This document shows positions 5,785 through 6,756 of a stretch of DNA of 6,756 nt, piece by piece. Made by a program: the position numbers and the translations under genes. The notes under the pieces are model-generated. The model was not told the DNA's origin. It saw only the letters and a list, made by a program, of their open reading frames with translations, and did not search any database. The stretch is taken from contig JALOAP010000169.1 of NCBI GenBank assembly GCA_023228745.1, forward strand, positions 1 to 6,756, written 5' to 3'. The first letter of the stretch is position 1, and each line of letters starts with the position of its first letter. The DNA comes from Dehalococcoidia bacterium (GTDB lineage Bacteria; Chloroflexota; Dehalococcoidia; Tepidiformales; Tepidiformaceae).

Positions 5785-5990
5785 CAACCCTTTTTTATCT
5801 CTTTGATCGCGATACATTCAACAGGGCAGACCTCCCGCGCCAGCCGGATACTCTCCAGCACGTTCGCATTCTCCATCCAGGTTGCGCTGACCACTTGCCG
5901 CCCGCCATATTGACTGACAAAGCCATTCAGCCATTCTTCACAGTCACAGCACTGAGTGCAACGCGGGCCGGCCATGAGCAGGTAGGTCAC
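5784..5990 (-). CDS. Cysteine-rich small protein, possibly glutaredoxin/thioredoxin-like
   Basis: This 68-residue protein opens with a beta-strand-like MTYLLMAGPR followed by CTQCCDC (Cys11, 14, 15, 17) and a helix EEWLNGF. This resembles the strand-CxxC-helix start of glutaredoxin/thioredoxin folds. Near the end, VCPVECIAI (54-62) could supply the cis-proline strand. Six cysteines in 68 residues is high. If the fold is right it would be a short thiol-redox protein; a metal-binding function is the alternative. The GTG start at 5990 makes a 4-nt GTGA overlap with the upstream gene and has GAGAGGA 7 nt upstream. ATG 5975 would remove the first strand. The last codons contain a -1 slippery heptamer. 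The family call is tentative; the gene itself is well supported by its overlaps. Confidence 0.62.
   Translation of the reverse strand: MTYLLMAGPRCTQCCDCEEWLNGFVSQYGGRQVVSATWMENANVLESIRLAREVCPVECIAIKEIKKG
5790..5796 (-). other. Candidate -1 slippery heptamer A AAA AAG
   Basis: The end of the cysteine-rich gene reads ATA AAA AAG GGT TGA, placing A_AAA_AAG in the correct phase for -1 slippage. This is the same heptamer used in E. coli dnaX. A -1 slip bypasses the TGA and reads GGG TTG ATG GAT, which runs into the start of the next small gene in its ATG frame. No convincing downstream stem-loop is visible apart from a possible A6/T6 pairing. Confidence 0.4.
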
Positions 5991-6364
5991 CTTCCTGTCC
6001 TCTCATCGAGCCTCGCCAAAGTCTCGCCAAATATTTTCATCGAGCCGTTTACGACCCTGACGATATCTTTTATCTCAGCGATATCAGCTTGCAGTGCGTG
6101 TATTCGCATGTCTCTCCGATTTGAACACGCTACCTGCTGACGGTCACACCATTCAAGGGTGATGAGCTTCTTCTTCGTTTCATCTGGAGCAATCACCGCC
6201 TTGACACATTTTATCTCCTGGGTGACTTCGCCAATCTTTTCGTCCTGTTTTTTTTGATGTTCCAACATCTTCCCGAAAAAAGACCCCTGACGAAAGATCA
6301 TCACCAGAAACCCGGCCAGGATGGACGCGATATACAGCCAGTCTTTGAGCTCAACAGCAGACAT
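5987..6364 (-). CDS. Single-TM protein with long helical tail (spanin- or holin-accessory-like)
   Basis: This 125-residue protein has a short N-terminus (MSAVELKD), one hydrophobic segment at about 9-24 (WLYIASILAGFLVMIF), a basic residue after it, and then about 95 charged, mostly helical residues (EHQKKQDEKIGEVTQEI, and a C-terminal helix ending RLDERTGR). One N-terminal TM plus a coiled-coil domain next to holin and endolysin candidates is the layout of Rz-type inner-membrane spanins. However, no overlapping lipoprotein o-spanin is seen, and the Cys residues are few. A holin-associated cytoplasmic coiled coil is equally possible. I chose ATG 6364 (AGGAGAGGA just upstream, 8 nt after the holin-like stop) over the in-frame 6412 start, which lies inside the upstream gene. 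Confidence 0.7.
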   Translation of the reverse strand: MSAVELKDWLYIASILAGFLVMIFRQGSFFGKMLEHQKKQDEKIGEVTQEIKCVKAVIAPDETKKKLITLEWCDRQQVACSNRRDMRIHALQADIAEIKDIVRVVNGSMKIFGETLARLDERTGR

Positions 6365-6372
6365 GTCCTCTC

Positions 6373-6636
6373 CTATTTCGTTGCCCGGCGAATAGACCAG
6401 TTGTGAAACCACTCAATCACCGGGCCGGCCACCTTGGCCACCTTGTGCATCAGGCCGATGGCCGACACCACCACGCCGGTGACGGCGATGTACAGGCTGT
6501 CAGCGTCCTGGATAATCCCCTTGAGCTCCTCGATCTCCTCGCCGGACAGGCCGATGGCCACGCCGGCCACTCCGATCAGGGTCAGGATGTTGCCCAGGGT
6601 CGTCTTTTTGCCGTCAATCGCTTTGACTGGATCCAT
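6373..6636 (-). CDS. Putative holin (small membrane protein)
   Basis: This 87-residue protein has two hydrophobic segments: LGNILTLIGVAGVAIGL (14-30) and LYIAVTGVVVSAIGL (48-62). An acidic loop (SGEEIEELKGIIQDAD) joins them, and a basic C-terminus ends SIRRATK. Size, two Gly/Ala/Val-rich segments and a charged tail fit class II-like phage holins, which open the inner membrane to release endolysin. Many small phage membrane proteins share this plan, so the function is inferred from its place three genes before the SleB-like hydrolase. ATG 6636 has AAGGAG 7 nt upstream. The gene overlaps the 3' end of the preceding basic-protein frame by 23 nt. Confidence 0.68.
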   Translation of the reverse strand: MDPVKAIDGKKTTLGNILTLIGVAGVAIGLSGEEIEELKGIIQDADSLYIAVTGVVVSAIGLMHKVAKVAGPVIEWFHNWSIRRATK

Positions 6637-6756
6637 TTTTCTTCTCCTTCCGTTTCTGTTTGGCCCACGCCTTGAGATTCTTTTTCATGCGCCGTCGCAA
6701 CCGCTGTTTCTTCCAGGGAATCCACTGGATTATAATGGCATCGAATAATATCAATG
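6614..6756 (-). CDS. C-terminal end of a small, very basic protein (runs off the right edge)
   Basis: A minus-strand frame enters from the right edge and stops at TGA 6614-6616, inside the holin-like gene. The readable end begins LILFDAIIIQW, followed by IPWKKQRLRRRMKKN and LKAWAKQKRKEKKNG. It is hydrophobic first, then very rich in Lys/Arg with three Trp. The other two frames over this stretch either stop early or read through the holin frame without resembling a protein. A TTG at 6754 could be a start, but the true start may lie outside the window. It may be a small membrane-anchored or nucleic-acid-binding protein; I recognise no family. Confidence 0.5.
   Translation of the reverse strand, partial: LILFDAIIIQWIPWKKQRLRRRMKKNLKAWAKQKRKEKKNGSSQSD

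Noticed and set aside
6365..6412. Start at 6412 for the single-TM protein
   Set aside because: It overlaps the holin-like gene by 40 nt and lacks a good ribosome binding site, whereas ATG 6364 has AGGAGAGGA immediately upstream.

Overview
The window is a compact phage (or prophage) segment in which every supportable gene is on the minus strand, so it reads biologically from right to left. The organism is a tailed dsDNA phage, or a prophage of one. The evidence is a lysis cassette, a large terminase subunit, a head-tail portal of the length seen in podoviruses, and the start of a scaffold-like gene, packed with overlaps of 1-26 nt. A TraR/DksA-type zinc finger and a SleB-type hydrolase point to a Gram-negative, probably proteobacterial, host. 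No integrase, repressor, tRNA or host gene is visible, so lifestyle and host species cannot be decided from this window.

Right part (6756 to 5075), lysis and small-protein cassette. In transcription order it holds: the 3' end of a very basic, tryptophan-containing protein; a short two-hydrophobic-segment protein that looks like a holin; a one-TM protein with a long helical tail (spanin- or holin-accessory-like); a 68-residue cysteine-rich protein of possible glutaredoxin/thioredoxin fold; a small hidden gene readable as 42 residues only after a one-base shift; a SleB-like cell-wall hydrolase (the likely endolysin); and a 65-residue TraR/DksA-like C4 zinc-finger protein. The junction between the cysteine-rich protein and the hidden gene carries two correctly phased -1 slippery heptamers 10 nt apart (A AAA AAG, then T TTT TTC). 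This is the most unusual signal in the window.

Middle (5078 to 2722). A free-standing GIY-YIG homing endonuclease closely resembling I-TevI in its catalytic domain is joined by ATGA overlaps both to the zinc-finger gene upstream and to the large terminase downstream. It carries three tandem helix-turn-helix repeats. The terminase has an intact Walker A and recognisable ATPase and nuclease motifs.

Left part (2710 to 1). A 694-residue portal with a long helical C-terminus is followed by two overlapping ORFans (61 and 63 residues). A 72-bp gap holds a candidate sigma70-type promoter, and then comes the 5' end of an acidic, KP(A/D)EG-repeat protein, probably the capsid scaffold. The layout holin - endolysin - TerL - portal - scaffold describes late functions: lysis, DNA packaging and head assembly. 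Terminase coding sequence is visibly less GC-rich than the portal, which suggests modules of different origin. No gene-free stretch exceeds 300 bases; the largest are 225-296 (candidate promoter and RBS) and 5664-5783, which I interpret as the hidden gene.
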